From Mangrovimonas aestuarii (lineage in GTDB: Bacteria > Bacteroidota > Bacteroidia > Flavobacteriales > Flavobacteriaceae): 64,000 bases of DNA. Below are positions 38,963-48,196 of this stretch, one piece after another. Where the stretch lies: contig NZ_JARACK010000002.1 in the NCBI RefSeq assembly GCF_028767185.1, positions 310,001 through 374,000 on the forward strand, given 5' to 3'. Position 1 is the stretch's first letter. Each line of letters starts with the position of its first letter. The notes under the pieces were generated by a model. It saw only the letters and a list, made by a program, of their open reading frames with translations. It was not told where the DNA came from and ran no database searches. The position numbers and the translations under genes were made by a program.

Positions 38963-39033
38963 GACGACGAGGTTTGCCTTTTTAAAGCTAATAAAATTAA
39001 ACTAGAAAACCAATAGGGAGAAAATTAAGTTAT

Positions 39034-39062
39034 AAAAAAAGGCCACCCAATGGATGACCTTG
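39034..39062 (-). terminator. Terminator of the HU gene
   Basis: On the minus strand AAGGTCATCC pairs with GGTGGCCTT (with G.T pairs) around ATTG, then seven T. Confidence 0.7.
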
Positions 39063-39084
39063 AATTGTATAAAAAGGAGTAAAA

Positions 39085-39357
39085 TTAGTTTACTGCTCTC
39101 GATAAGTCTGCTCCAGCCTTAAACTTTACTACGTTTTTAGCTTTGATCTTGATGGTTTTCCCAGTTTGTGGGTTTCTTCCTTCTCTTGCAGCTCTCTTGG
39201 AAACTGAGAAAGATCCGAAGCCTACTAATGATACTCTGTTGCCTTTTTGTAATGCACCTTCAATTTCTATTAAAGCACATTCTAAAGCTTTTTTAGCAGC
39301 CGCTTTGGTAATTCCGGCATGCTCTGCCATAGCATCGATTAAATCTGTTTTGTTCAT
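39085..39357 (-). CDS. hup: Histone-like DNA-binding protein HU
   Basis: A 90-aa protein with the IHF/HU signature GFGSFSVSKRAAREGRNPQT and the Lys-rich end KAGADLSRAVN. MNKTDLIDAMAEHAG start. Nucleoid architecture protein, a dimer. It has its own promoter and terminator. Confidence 0.93.
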   Translation of the reverse strand: MNKTDLIDAMAEHAGITKAAAKKALECALIEIEGALQKGNRVSLVGFGSFSVSKRAAREGRNPQTGKTIKIKAKNVVKFKAGADLSRAVN

Positions 39358-39410
39358 AGTTTTAAATATTAATTATTAATAATTGTTGGTTAACGTTTTG
39401 TATTCCCCTA

Positions 39411-39440
39411 CAAATTTATACGGATTATGCAATCATGCAA
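39411..39440 (-). promoter_or_regulatory. Bacteroidota-type promoter of HU
   Basis: On the minus strand a TTG element is followed 19 bases later by TAAATTTG, a match to the consensus TTG-N19-TAnnTTTG. Confidence 0.75.
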
Positions 39441-39545
39441 GTAATGTCGGGGGAAATACACTGTTTTGTTAATAACTTAACAGATTTGTTAATAAACAGG
39501 GTGGTTTTTCTTGGTTTTTTTGAGAAACTCCCGAAACATAGGCCC

Positions 39546-40493
39546 TTACTGCATTTTGGCATCCTCTTCAAAAGTGTAGCCGTTCATTAGTGATTTTATA
39601 TCCATTTGTCGTTTACCGGGAAGCTTAATGTCTATTATATTAATAAAACCATCTTGGGTGGCCACCTTAAGATTCTTTTTTGACGCTTGAATACTACCTG
39701 GTGTTAATTGGTGATCTTCCTTTTCTTGTTCTACATGGTAGATTTTCACATCTAATTCTTCATTACCATTAATAAGAGTGCACCAAGCACCTGGGTAAGG
39801 GCTTAAACCACGAATCTTATTATGGATGTTGTCCATCGTATCTGTCCAATCTATTTTACAATTATCCTTATTTAGTTTATAGGCTGTTTTTATGTCTGCA
39901 TTATCGGGTTGTGGCGTTGTATTTACTGGTCCAGCTTCAATCAATTTAACTGTTTTAACGACCAACTTACTTCCTATATACATTAAGGTGTCGTGAAGGG
40001 CTCCTGCGTTCTCTGTTTCAGAAATAGCGACTTCTTCCTGAAGAATCATTTCACCGGTGTCTATTTTATCGTCAATAAAGAACGTAGTAACTCCGGTTTT
40101 TGACTCACCATTGATCACAGCCCAATTTATTGGAGCTGCACCGCGATAGTTAGGCAGGAGGGAAGCATGCAGATTAAAAGTACCGTATTCTGGCATTTGC
40201 CAAACCGCCTGTGGCAGCATTCTAAAAGCAACGACAACTTGAAGGTTGGCGTTAAGCGATTTCAATTCGGCTAGAAACGCTTCGTCTTTCAGGTTTGTAG
40301 GTTGCATAATATGTAGGCCTTTACTTTTTGCATATTGTTTTACTGCACTTTCATTTAACTTTCTTCCACGCCCGGCAGGTTTGTCAGGAGCGGTAATAAC
40401 ACCTACTACATTATAGTTATGCTCCAATAAAGCATCTAATGTAACTACGGCAAAATCGGGGGTGCCCATGAATACGATTCGTAAGTCTCTCAT
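39546..40493 (-). CDS. fmt: Methionyl-tRNA formyltransferase
   Basis: A 315-aa protein with IVFMGTPDFAVVTLDAL at the start, the formyl-THF/His motif LHASLLPNYRGAAPINWAVI, and the later GLSPYPGAWCTL. Formylates Met-tRNA for initiation. It overlaps the RecQ stop by 4 bp, so the three genes AAA-recQ-fmt read as one operon. Confidence 0.93.
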   Translation of the reverse strand: MRDLRIVFMGTPDFAVVTLDALLEHNYNVVGVITAPDKPAGRGRKLNESAVKQYAKSKGLHIMQPTNLKDEAFLAELKSLNANLQVVVAFRMLPQAVWQMPEYGTFNLHASLLPNYRGAAPINWAVINGESKTGVTTFFIDDKIDTGEMILQEEVAISETENAGALHDTLMYIGSKLVVKTVKLIEAGPVNTTPQPDNADIKTAYKLNKDNCKIDWTDTMDNIHNKIRGLSPYPGAWCTLINGNEELDVKIYHVEQEKEDHQLTPGSIQASKKNLKVATQDGFINIIDIKLPGKRQMDIKSLMNGYTFEEDAKMQ

Positions 40494-42394
40494 ATATGAA
40501 ATAATTTATAGGTGTTTGTTGGTGTTATGGTTATAATTTGATGTTCTAGTAATTGTTTTATAGCTGATATAATATCTGTTTCGGAAAAGCCCAATTGCTC
40601 TACCATTGTTCTTGACGAAAGGTCGCCTTGTTCCAAAGCATGAATGATGGCTTTGCGAACTTCTTTTGGTTCCGACTGTTGAACATTTTTAGTTATTGCC
40701 AAACAAACGGAACATCTACCACAATTTGTAGCATCAGTTTCTCCAAAATATGATAACAGTTGGACACTCTTACATGTGCTATCGTTGTTGATATAATCAA
40801 GGATTGAAGTAACCTGATCGTGCTTCAGTTTATTTTGTTGGTTGATGATATCTCGAATCCTGTTGATGGTTTTCTCGTCTTCCCGAGGCTCAATAAAAGT
40901 AATACGAGCATCGGTTTTACTTTGGTTTAATTTAATAATATTATCGCGTTCTAATTGATCCAGTATGGCTAACAATCGCTCCTCTTTAATGAATAATTTA
41001 TCTGCTAAAAGGCTTGTGTTTATATTTGTTTCTTGGTCGAAAATGCCACCATAGCTTCTTAATATTGACTTTACGGCCAAACTGATTTCTGAATGTTTAT
41101 CCAAATAATATAGCAGACTGTTAGTGGAAACGATAAACTGTACCGATGTTTTTTTATTGAACTGGCGACTTAAACCAATAATGCTTGTACGGTCTAAATG
41201 CTGTAAGGCATTATAGGTAACCAAACTGTTGATTTTGTATGTTTTACAGAAATGGTTGAAGTTAAAATCGTGAGAACTCTGTTCTCCTTCACCATAGGCT
41301 ATCTGAAAGTAGTTACATAGCTTTTTGTAAACCTGTTTTACAAAATCTACTGTTGGGAGTACGTTCAAAAATTGATTTTTAACCAGTTCTTCATCGCCTT
41401 GGTTTTTTATGATTACAGCAAACGACTTTTCACCATCACGGCCTGCGCGACCGGCTTCCTGAAAATAGCTTTCCATACTTTCTGGCAGGTTCATGTGGAT
41501 AACCGTTTTTACATCGGGTTTGTCTATCCCCATTCCAAAAGCATTGGTGGCAATCATAACCTGTTTGCTGTTATTTAGCCATTGGTTAAGTCGCCTTTCT
41601 TTGTCAATATTCGATAAACCTCCGTGAAAGGCTAAAGCAGTAATACCTTTGTTCTCTAGTTGTTCAGTAATCTCCAGTGTTAACTTTCTGTTGCGAACAT
41701 AAACGATGGAAGAATCACGGTATTTTTTTAGAATGGTCTCTAGTCTGTAATGTTTGTCTTGTTCATCTAATACAATATAACTGAGATTCTCCCGCTTAAA
41801 GCTTTGTTTTATAATCTCTACGTTGCTAAGCTCCAGTTCTTTAACTATATTGGCAACAACCTTTGGTGTGGCAGAGGCCGTTAAGGCAATGCAATTTACC
41901 TTTGGATGTAAACTGCGAAGAATCTTTATGTTTTTGTAGGCTGGTCGGAAATCATTACCCCATTGCGAAATACAGTGGGCTTCATCAATGGCAATTAAAT
42001 TCACGGGCATTTGTTGAATTCTGTTCTGTATCAATTCCTGCTGAAGGCGCTCTGGAGAGAGATATAGAAACTTATAATCACCATAAATGCAATTGTCCAA
42101 AAGTGCATCCAGCTCCTGATACGAAAGTCCACTGGTTAAAGCCAGAGCTTTAATCCCTTTTTGGTTTAAATTTTGAACTTGATCCTTCATCAAGGCAATT
42201 AGAGGTGAAACCACTATGCAAATACCGTCTTTTGCCAAAGCAGGAACTTGAAAGCACACCGATTTCCCTCCGCCAGTAGGCAAGAGTCCAAAAACGTCTT
42301 TGCCTTGCAATACGGCTTGAACGATTGGCTCTTGTGAGGGACGAAAACTGGTAAACCCCCAATAACGTTCCAATATGTTTAGGGCAGTTTGCAT
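40490..42394 (-). CDS. recQ: ATP-dependent DNA helicase RecQ
   Basis: A 634-aa helicase. Walker A TGGGKS at residues 40-45, DEAH in LIAIDEAHCISQWG, helicase C-terminal motif GRAGRDGE and the zinc-binding Cys cluster in DATNCGRCSVCL. 3'-5' helicase of recombination repair. Start overlaps the end of the AAA gene by 1 bp. Confidence 0.93.
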   Translation of the reverse strand: MQTALNILERYWGFTSFRPSQEPIVQAVLQGKDVFGLLPTGGGKSVCFQVPALAKDGICIVVSPLIALMKDQVQNLNQKGIKALALTSGLSYQELDALLDNCIYGDYKFLYLSPERLQQELIQNRIQQMPVNLIAIDEAHCISQWGNDFRPAYKNIKILRSLHPKVNCIALTASATPKVVANIVKELELSNVEIIKQSFKRENLSYIVLDEQDKHYRLETILKKYRDSSIVYVRNRKLTLEITEQLENKGITALAFHGGLSNIDKERRLNQWLNNSKQVMIATNAFGMGIDKPDVKTVIHMNLPESMESYFQEAGRAGRDGEKSFAVIIKNQGDEELVKNQFLNVLPTVDFVKQVYKKLCNYFQIAYGEGEQSSHDFNFNHFCKTYKINSLVTYNALQHLDRTSIIGLSRQFNKKTSVQFIVSTNSLLYYLDKHSEISLAVKSILRSYGGIFDQETNINTSLLADKLFIKEERLLAILDQLERDNIIKLNQSKTDARITFIEPREDEKTINRIRDIINQQNKLKHDQVTSILDYINNDSTCKSVQLLSYFGETDATNCGRCSVCLAITKNVQQSEPKEVRKAIIHALEQGDLSSRTMVEQLGFSETDIISAIKQLLEHQIITITPTNTYKLFHI

Positions 42395-42936
42395 TACAGT
42401 TTGTTGATGATGTTTAAAATAAAATCGGTACGACTTTCTATACTTCCAAAAGGGACATCTAGTAAATCGTAATTATAGCCTTTGTAAGTGCTTAATAAGT
42501 GATGGTGGATTTCAACAGCTTGATCAAAATTTTCATAGCGCTCGCTATCACTTTTAAAAATCTCCTGCCAAGGAGCCAATATAAATACACAATCATAAAT
42601 ATGATTGTTGCAGGCCTCCATGAATGCTTTTGGATAAGAATCACCTATATAGTCCATGTATGCCAAAACGTCTGGAACGCCACGATCTAAAAAAACCGTG
42701 TTGCTACCCAAGCCAGTGGCTTGATGGAATTGATGGGTACGCCCCTTTAATAGTAGTTCACTAAAAAGTAGTGGATTGGTTAGGAAAAGCTGCTCTATAC
42801 CGTCTTCTCGCGCTTTAAGTGTAACCTGTCTGGAAATTTCTTCCATGCAAGTATAACCACGTTTGGAAAGCTCGTTAATAATAGATGACTTTCCCGTTCC
42901 TGGGCCTCCGGTAATCACAATTCTCTTGATATTCAA
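42394..42936 (-). CDS. AAA_28-type ATPase/kinase-like protein
   Basis: A 180-aa P-loop protein: VITGGPGTGKSSIINELSKR (Walker A) and VFLDRGVPDVLAYMDYIGDS (Walker B-like and lid). Typical of the AAA_28 family, possibly a small nucleotide or cofactor kinase. First gene of the recQ-fmt operon. Confidence 0.8.
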   Translation of the reverse strand: MNIKRIVITGGPGTGKSSIINELSKRGYTCMEEISRQVTLKAREDGIEQLFLTNPLLFSELLLKGRTHQFHQATGLGSNTVFLDRGVPDVLAYMDYIGDSYPKAFMEACNNHIYDCVFILAPWQEIFKSDSERYENFDQAVEIHHHLLSTYKGYNYDLLDVPFGSIESRTDFILNIINKL

Positions 42937-43001
42937 CTTGGCAAGGTTTTGGTTGTAAAATTCGTAATTTAAAGCTTAAATAAAAAATGCAAAGGAAACA
43001 G

Positions 43002-43009
43002 TATCTTTG
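43002..43009 (+). promoter_or_regulatory. TATCTTTG -7 element before the DUF493 gene
   Basis: Matches TAnnTTTG, 19 bases before the DUF493 start codon. A good TTG element at the expected distance is not seen. Confidence 0.5.
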
Positions 43010-43027
43010 TGACTTATAAAATAAAAT

Positions 43028-43321
43028 ATGGAGAACAATAATAATAGAGACGCATTTTATGAAAAGTTGAAGACCCAATTATATGAAACTTCAAAGTGGC
43101 CTTCAGAATATCTATATAAATTTATCGTAAAATCCGATTTGCAAAAAATTGCCGAAATCGAAGCTTTGTTTAATAATATGGGAGCCGTAATCCATACACA
43201 GGAATCTAAAAACGGTAAGTACACTAGTGTTTCCATCAACGTAACTATGGCTAACCCAGAGACTGTAGTAGAAAAGTATATTGAAGTGACAGAAAATGTA
43301 GAAGGCGTTATTAGCCTTTAG
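43028..43321 (+). CDS. DUF493 (YbeD-like) family protein
   Basis: A 97-aa protein with the PSEYLYKFIVKSDLQKIAEI and TSVSINVTMANPETVVEKYI regions, the ferredoxin-like fold of YbeD/DUF493. Cytosolic. Role unknown. Confidence 0.8.
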   Translation: MENNNNRDAFYEKLKTQLYETSKWPSEYLYKFIVKSDLQKIAEIEALFNNMGAVIHTQESKNGKYTSVSINVTMANPETVVEKYIEVTENVEGVISL

Positions 43322-43389
43322 TTTTTTTTTGTACTTTGCACCTGCATAGCAACTACGTGCACCAGCAAATAACACTACACACAGTAATT

Positions 43390-44025
43390 TTGATAGATAA
43401 TCTAGAATATAATAATGAACGGGAGTTTTTAATTATTCCTGAATATGGACGCCATATCCAGAAAATGATTAATTACGCTACTACCCGTGAAACAAAAGAA
43501 GAACGTAATAAGGTTGCAAAGGCAATTATAGACGTAATGGGGAATTTACAACCACACTTACGTGATGTGCCCGATTTTCAGCATAAGTTATGGGATCAGC
43601 TTTTTATCATGTCCAATTTTGAATTGGATGTGGATTCTCCTTATCCTAAACCTTCAAAGGAATTGTTGGAAGAACGACCAGAACCTTTAAGATATCCTCA
43701 AAACCATCCCAAATACCGTTTTTATGGTAACAATATTCAAACCATGATAAATGTTGCCAATACTTGGGAGGAAGGCGATTTAAAGGAAGCCCTAATCTAC
43801 ACTATTGCTAATCACATGAAAAAATGTTTCCTTAATTGGAACAAGGATACCGTAGAGGATGATGTGATTTTTGGTCATCTTTATGAGCTTTCAGGTGGAA
43901 AAATCAACCTGAAAAACTCAGACGAAGATCTTTCCGATCCTTCCAACTTAATGAGAAGCAAGAAAAAATTCACGGCCAAAAAAGGCGGCCACAAAAAAAC
44001 CGGACGAACCAGAAAACGCTACTAA
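43390..44025 (+). CDS. DUF4290 family protein
   Basis: A 211-aa protein. Start placed at a TTG so that the protein reads (M)IDNLEYNNEREFLIIPEYGR, the normal DUF4290 beginning. The longer TTG-started ORF from 43336 includes an unlikely N-terminus and overlaps a TACTTTGC promoter-like box at 43330. C-terminus is Lys/Arg rich (AKKGGHKKTGRTRKRY). Conserved next to murA in Bacteroidota. Function unknown. Confidence 0.8.
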   Translation: MIDNLEYNNEREFLIIPEYGRHIQKMINYATTRETKEERNKVAKAIIDVMGNLQPHLRDVPDFQHKLWDQLFIMSNFELDVDSPYPKPSKELLEERPEPLRYPQNHPKYRFYGNNIQTMINVANTWEEGDLKEALIYTIANHMKKCFLNWNKDTVEDDVIFGHLYELSGGKINLKNSDEDLSDPSNLMRSKKKFTAKKGGHKKTGRTRKRY

Positions 44026-44032
44026 CCATCTT

Positions 44033-45340
44033 ATGGGAACATTCAAAATTGAAGGAGGGCACAAATTAAAAGGAAGTATCCAGCCTCAAGGTGCCAAAAA
44101 CGAAGCTCTCCAGATTCTTTGCGCCGTATTATTAACTCCAGAAAAAGTAACCATCAACAATATTCCTGATATCATTGATGTAAACAAACTAATTGACCTT
44201 TTGGGGAAATTAGGTGTGAAAATCGAACATTTGGGGAAAGGTTCGTATAGCTTTCAAGCAGACAAACTGAATCTTGAATACTTGGAGTCTCCCGAATTTA
44301 AGGAAGATGGTAGAGGGTTGCGAGGATCGATCATGATTGTTGGGCCACTTTTGGCAAGGTTTGGAAAAGGATATATTCCTAAGCCAGGTGGAGACAAAAT
44401 TGGACGTAGACGATTGGATACCCACTTTGAAGGATTCATCAAATTAGGTGCTAATTTTAGGTATAACCGTGAGGACTATTTTTATGGTGTAGAAGCCGAA
44501 AAACTTACGGGAACCTATATGTTATTGGATGAGGCTTCGGTAACGGGAACGGCCAATATTGTTATGGCCGCGGTACTTGCCGAAGGTACTACAACCATTT
44601 ACAATGCTGCTTGTGAGCCTTATTTACAACAACTTTGTAAGATGCTTAACCGTATGGGAGCTAAGATATCTGGTGTAGGTTCTAATCTTTTAACTATTGA
44701 AGGAGTTAAAGTGCTAAAGGGAACTGACCATACAATGCTTCCAGATATGATTGAGATTGGAAGTTGGATTGGTTTGGCAGCGATGACCAAAAGTGAACTT
44801 ACCATTAAAAACGTAAGTTGGGACGATTTGGGACAAATCCCTAACGTTTTCAGAAAATTGGGAATTACTGTTGAGCGTAGAGGCGATGATATTTATATTC
44901 CGGAACACAATGATGGTTACGAGATTCAAAGTTTCATAGACGGATCTATCTTGACTATTACAGATGCACCTTGGCCAGGGTTTACACCAGACTTATTGAG
45001 TATTATCCTTGTTGTGGCTACTCAGGCTAGAGGAAGTGTGTTGATTCATCAAAAGATGTTTGAAAGCCGTCTGTTCTTTGTGGATAAACTTATCGATATG
45101 GGCGCAAAAATTATTCTTTGCGATCCGCATAGAGCTACAGTAATTGGGCACGATTTCAAATCGCAATTGAAGGCTACTACCATGACTTCTCCCGATATTC
45201 GTGCTGGTATTTCATTACTAATTGCTGCTTTGTCTGCTAAGGGAACATCTACTATTCATAATATCGAACAGATAGATAGAGGTTATGAGAATATTGCCAA
45301 GCGTTTACAAGCTATAGGGGCTAAAATAGTAAGAGAATAG
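44033..45340 (+). CDS. murA: UDP-N-acetylglucosamine 1-carboxyvinyltransferase MurA, Asp variant
   Basis: A 435-aa protein with the EPT fold: IEGGHKLKGSIQPQGAKNEA at the start and PDIRAGISLLIAALSAKGTS near the end. The loop that carries the catalytic Cys of most MurA enzymes reads PKPGGDKIGRRR here, with Asp121 in place of Cys. The same substitution gives active, fosfomycin-resistant MurA in other bacteria. First committed step of peptidoglycan synthesis. It lies 7 bp downstream of the DUF4290 gene. Confidence 0.93.
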   Translation: MGTFKIEGGHKLKGSIQPQGAKNEALQILCAVLLTPEKVTINNIPDIIDVNKLIDLLGKLGVKIEHLGKGSYSFQADKLNLEYLESPEFKEDGRGLRGSIMIVGPLLARFGKGYIPKPGGDKIGRRRLDTHFEGFIKLGANFRYNREDYFYGVEAEKLTGTYMLLDEASVTGTANIVMAAVLAEGTTTIYNAACEPYLQQLCKMLNRMGAKISGVGSNLLTIEGVKVLKGTDHTMLPDMIEIGSWIGLAAMTKSELTIKNVSWDDLGQIPNVFRKLGITVERRGDDIYIPEHNDGYEIQSFIDGSILTITDAPWPGFTPDLLSIILVVATQARGSVLIHQKMFESRLFFVDKLIDMGAKIILCDPHRATVIGHDFKSQLKATTMTSPDIRAGISLLIAALSAKGTSTIHNIEQIDRGYENIAKRLQAIGAKIVRE

Positions 45341-45345
45341 AATAG

Positions 45346-46500
45346 TTATACTTTAACAATTCTTGGAATTGATTCTGGTAAACGGGCTAAAATTTCGTAG
45401 TTAATCTGGTTAGCAAACTCACTGAACGAAGCAACAGAAAGTTCCTGTTCGCCTTGTGTTCCTATTAAAGTGACCATGTCTCCAATGGAAATGTCATTTA
45501 TTTCAGTGATGTCCGCCGTTAGCATATTCATATTTACCATTCCGATAACACCAATGCGATGACCGTTAATTAACACGCGGCCCTGATTGCTTAATGACCT
45601 GCTAAAGCCATGGTAATAGCCTACGGGAATAACAGCAATATTCATATCTCGGTTTGCCAAATATGATGTGCCATACCCTATAAACTCACCAGCTTTCACT
45701 TCTTTAATATCCATGACCTTGCTTGTCCAGGTTATAAGTCTTTTCAGAGGGTTTATGTTTGTCCCCGTTTTGCCTAAATAGTCAATCAATACTTCTTTAG
45801 TTGGAAAAAAACCATATTGCATAATCCCTATGCGAACCATATCCATTTGGGTTTTGGGGTATCTTATCGTGGCGGCTGAGCATGCGGTATGGTTTATCTC
45901 GGGTTTTAAATTGTGTTTTTCAAATATCCTACAGGCTTTTTTAAAGGTTTTTTTCTGATGTTTTACTCTATGGTAGTTAGCGATGCTTTCTGCACCTGCA
46001 TAATGAGTACAAAGCCCTTTAAATTGGAGATAGCTAGAATGTTCTTTTAGGTAAGAAATGACATATTCTAGCTCTTTAACGGGAATTCCAGTTCTGTTCA
46101 TTCCTGTTTCAACCTCTATATGGATTATAGCTTTTCGATTAAGTTGGTTCGATATGTTTTTTGCTTCCTCAAGTCTTTGTATGTTGAACACAAAAAACTC
46201 AATACCATTCTCTATGGCCCAGGCCATTTGATCTTTGTCTAGAGACCCCATGATCATTATTGTAGGCTTTGTTATGATTGATTCTTTTACGCGACGCGCT
46301 TCTTCAGCACTGAATACCGAAAAATGATTTATGCCACAGCTCTCAGCCAAAGGAACAAACTCTTCTATACCATGACCATAGGCATTACCTTTTACTACTG
46401 ATGATAATTGTACACCATTTTTGAGAATGCTTTTAATGAAAGCAATATTTTGTTCCAGAGCTGATTTACTGATTTCTATTGTTGAAGTGTGGAACATCAT
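45346..46500 (-). CDS. alr: Alanine racemase
   Basis: A 384-aa PLP enzyme. PLP Lys in SSVVKGNAYGHGIEEF, active-site Tyr in GYGTSYLANRD, and the carbamylated-Lys region. Supplies D-Ala for peptidoglycan. It overlaps the M20 gene by 4 bp and converges with murA. Confidence 0.88.
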   Translation of the reverse strand: MMFHTSTIEISKSALEQNIAFIKSILKNGVQLSSVVKGNAYGHGIEEFVPLAESCGINHFSVFSAEEARRVKESIITKPTIMIMGSLDKDQMAWAIENGIEFFVFNIQRLEEAKNISNQLNRKAIIHIEVETGMNRTGIPVKELEYVISYLKEHSSYLQFKGLCTHYAGAESIANYHRVKHQKKTFKKACRIFEKHNLKPEINHTACSAATIRYPKTQMDMVRIGIMQYGFFPTKEVLIDYLGKTGTNINPLKRLITWTSKVMDIKEVKAGEFIGYGTSYLANRDMNIAVIPVGYYHGFSRSLSNQGRVLINGHRIGVIGMVNMNMLTADITEINDISIGDMVTLIGTQGEQELSVASFSEFANQINYEILARLPESIPRIVKV

Positions 46501-47651
46501 TTGAGGATATTTAGCATTATTTCATAGAACATATTAATACCTGTTGGAATTAGTGTGTCGGGGAAATCGTAGTCAGGGTTATGTAAAGCAGGACAATCTT
46601 CTCCGGCTCCCAATCCGAACATAGCGCCTTTAAAATTTTGTGTAAAGAGACCAAAATCTTCACCCCATTTAAAGGGAGTGTCCTGAATGGATAACGTTAG
46701 TTTATTTTTTTCAGCTGCCTTGCCAATTATTTTTACCGCCTCACGATGATTTTTATTGGTTCTGAAGTGTTGGGCTTTCTCCAATTGGTATTTAATATTA
46801 AGACGATCACTTACCTCTTTGGTAATAGCTTTGATTTTATGAATTAAATTCATCAATCGTTCTTCGGTCCAGCAGCGTATTGTTAAGTGAATTTCACCAT
46901 TGCCGGGAGCTACACCATAGGCTTTTTCACCAAGGTTAATATATACAGGTGTAATTACCGAAAAAGCATCAGATTTTGGTTTGTTGTTGTTTAGAGGTTG
47001 AATCTCTTTTAGGATTTCCGATGTAGCCCATGCAGGATTAATTCCGTGTTCTGGTTCTGCAGCATGTGATGTTTTGCCTTTTAAGGTGATTATTAAACTG
47101 CATACAGCTGCAGTGAAAGTATTTTCCTTGACGACTATCTGGTTTAGAGGGTATCCTGGGAGATTGTGTAATGCGAATACAAAGTCGAAATGGAGGTTTT
47201 TAAATTTGCTGTCATCCAAAACAGCTTTTGCACCATTTCCGGTTTCTTCTGCTGGTTGGAACAACAAAAAAACTTTTCCGTAAGGAGGAGGTGTTTCTTG
47301 AAGTTTTTGAGCCAAACCCAAGAGAATTGTAATGTGTCCGTCATGTCCACATTTATGGGAAATACCTCGGATTTTCGAACGATGATCAAAAGTATTTGTT
47401 TCTTCTATGGGAAGCGCGTCCAGTTCGGCTCTTAACAAAATGGATTTTCCATTATTTCCACTATCAAAAATGGCAAGGACACCATGTCCTCCTACCTTTT
47501 CAATAATTAACGAAGGATTGTATTGTTTTAAGAAAGAAACGACTTTAGAGGCTGTGTGTTTTTCAAAGCCAGATAACTCAGGGATTTTGTGTGTTTCGCG
47601 CCGGAAGTCTATTAATTGTTGAATTTTGGATCTGTTCGTTGTGTTTTGCAT
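46497..47651 (-). CDS. M20-family amidohydrolase
   Basis: A 384-aa protein with the M20 metal site CGHDGHITILLGLAQ, and AEPEHGINPAWATSEILKEI (dimerisation domain). Hippurate-hydrolase/IAA-amino acid hydrolase type. Overlaps the alr start by 4 bp, so both are translationally coupled. Confidence 0.85.
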   Translation of the reverse strand: MQNTTNRSKIQQLIDFRRETHKIPELSGFEKHTASKVVSFLKQYNPSLIIEKVGGHGVLAIFDSGNNGKSILLRAELDALPIEETNTFDHRSKIRGISHKCGHDGHITILLGLAQKLQETPPPYGKVFLLFQPAEETGNGAKAVLDDSKFKNLHFDFVFALHNLPGYPLNQIVVKENTFTAAVCSLIITLKGKTSHAAEPEHGINPAWATSEILKEIQPLNNNKPKSDAFSVITPVYINLGEKAYGVAPGNGEIHLTIRCWTEERLMNLIHKIKAITKEVSDRLNIKYQLEKAQHFRTNKNHREAVKIIGKAAEKNKLTLSIQDTPFKWGEDFGLFTQNFKGAMFGLGAGEDCPALHNPDYDFPDTLIPTGINMFYEIMLNILK

Positions 47652-47707
47652 AGCTTAGAGGATTGCTTTAAGTTAAGCATTATCTATGAGGATGTAAAAT
47701 GCTCATG

Positions 47708-47740
47708 TTAAGAAAAAAGAAAAGCGCCCTAAGGCGCCAG
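47708..47740 (-). terminator. Terminator after the SnoaL-like gene
   Basis: On the minus strand GGCGCC-TTAG-GGCGCT followed by TTTCTTTTTTC. Confidence 0.75.
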
Positions 47741-47761
47741 TAATTTTTGAGTATAAAACTT

Positions 47762-48127
47762 TTATTCCGCAGAATAGAAAAACTGTTCGTTTACTATTTT
47801 GCCATCCTTAACCTCATAAACACAAACCTCTTGCATTTGTTGTCTTCCTCTATCTTTAAATGTTACGTCCATATCCATTGTACAGCTAAAATGGTTTCCT
47901 GCAACTAAAGGATCGGAAACTGTTCCTCCATGGTACTCTTCCACATTTTGGTACCATTCCTGACTTTTTTTGGTGACTGCTTCTTTGCCTTCCGCTACAA
48001 CTTCTCCCGGCATCCAGCTCATTTCCTTACTTACAATGTTGTCTGAATAAAGTTCTTCGAGGGCTTGCATGTTTTTGCCTTCACGGCATAATGATACTAA
48101 TCTGTTAGCTACTTCCTGTGTATTCAT
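47762..48127 (-). CDS. SnoaL/NTF2-fold protein
   Basis: A 121-aa NTF2-like protein (NTQEVANRLVSLCREGKNMQ, then ALEELYSDNIVSKEMSWMPG). Single-domain, cytosolic. Function unknown. Confidence 0.75.
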   Translation of the reverse strand: MNTQEVANRLVSLCREGKNMQALEELYSDNIVSKEMSWMPGEVVAEGKEAVTKKSQEWYQNVEEYHGGTVSDPLVAGNHFSCTMDMDVTFKDRGRQQMQEVCVYEVKDGKIVNEQFFYSAE

Positions 48128-48196
48128 AATATTGATTAATAATTAATTACCTTATAAAGGTACAGTTTTATTAAGCCCCTGAGTATTAAATAAATG

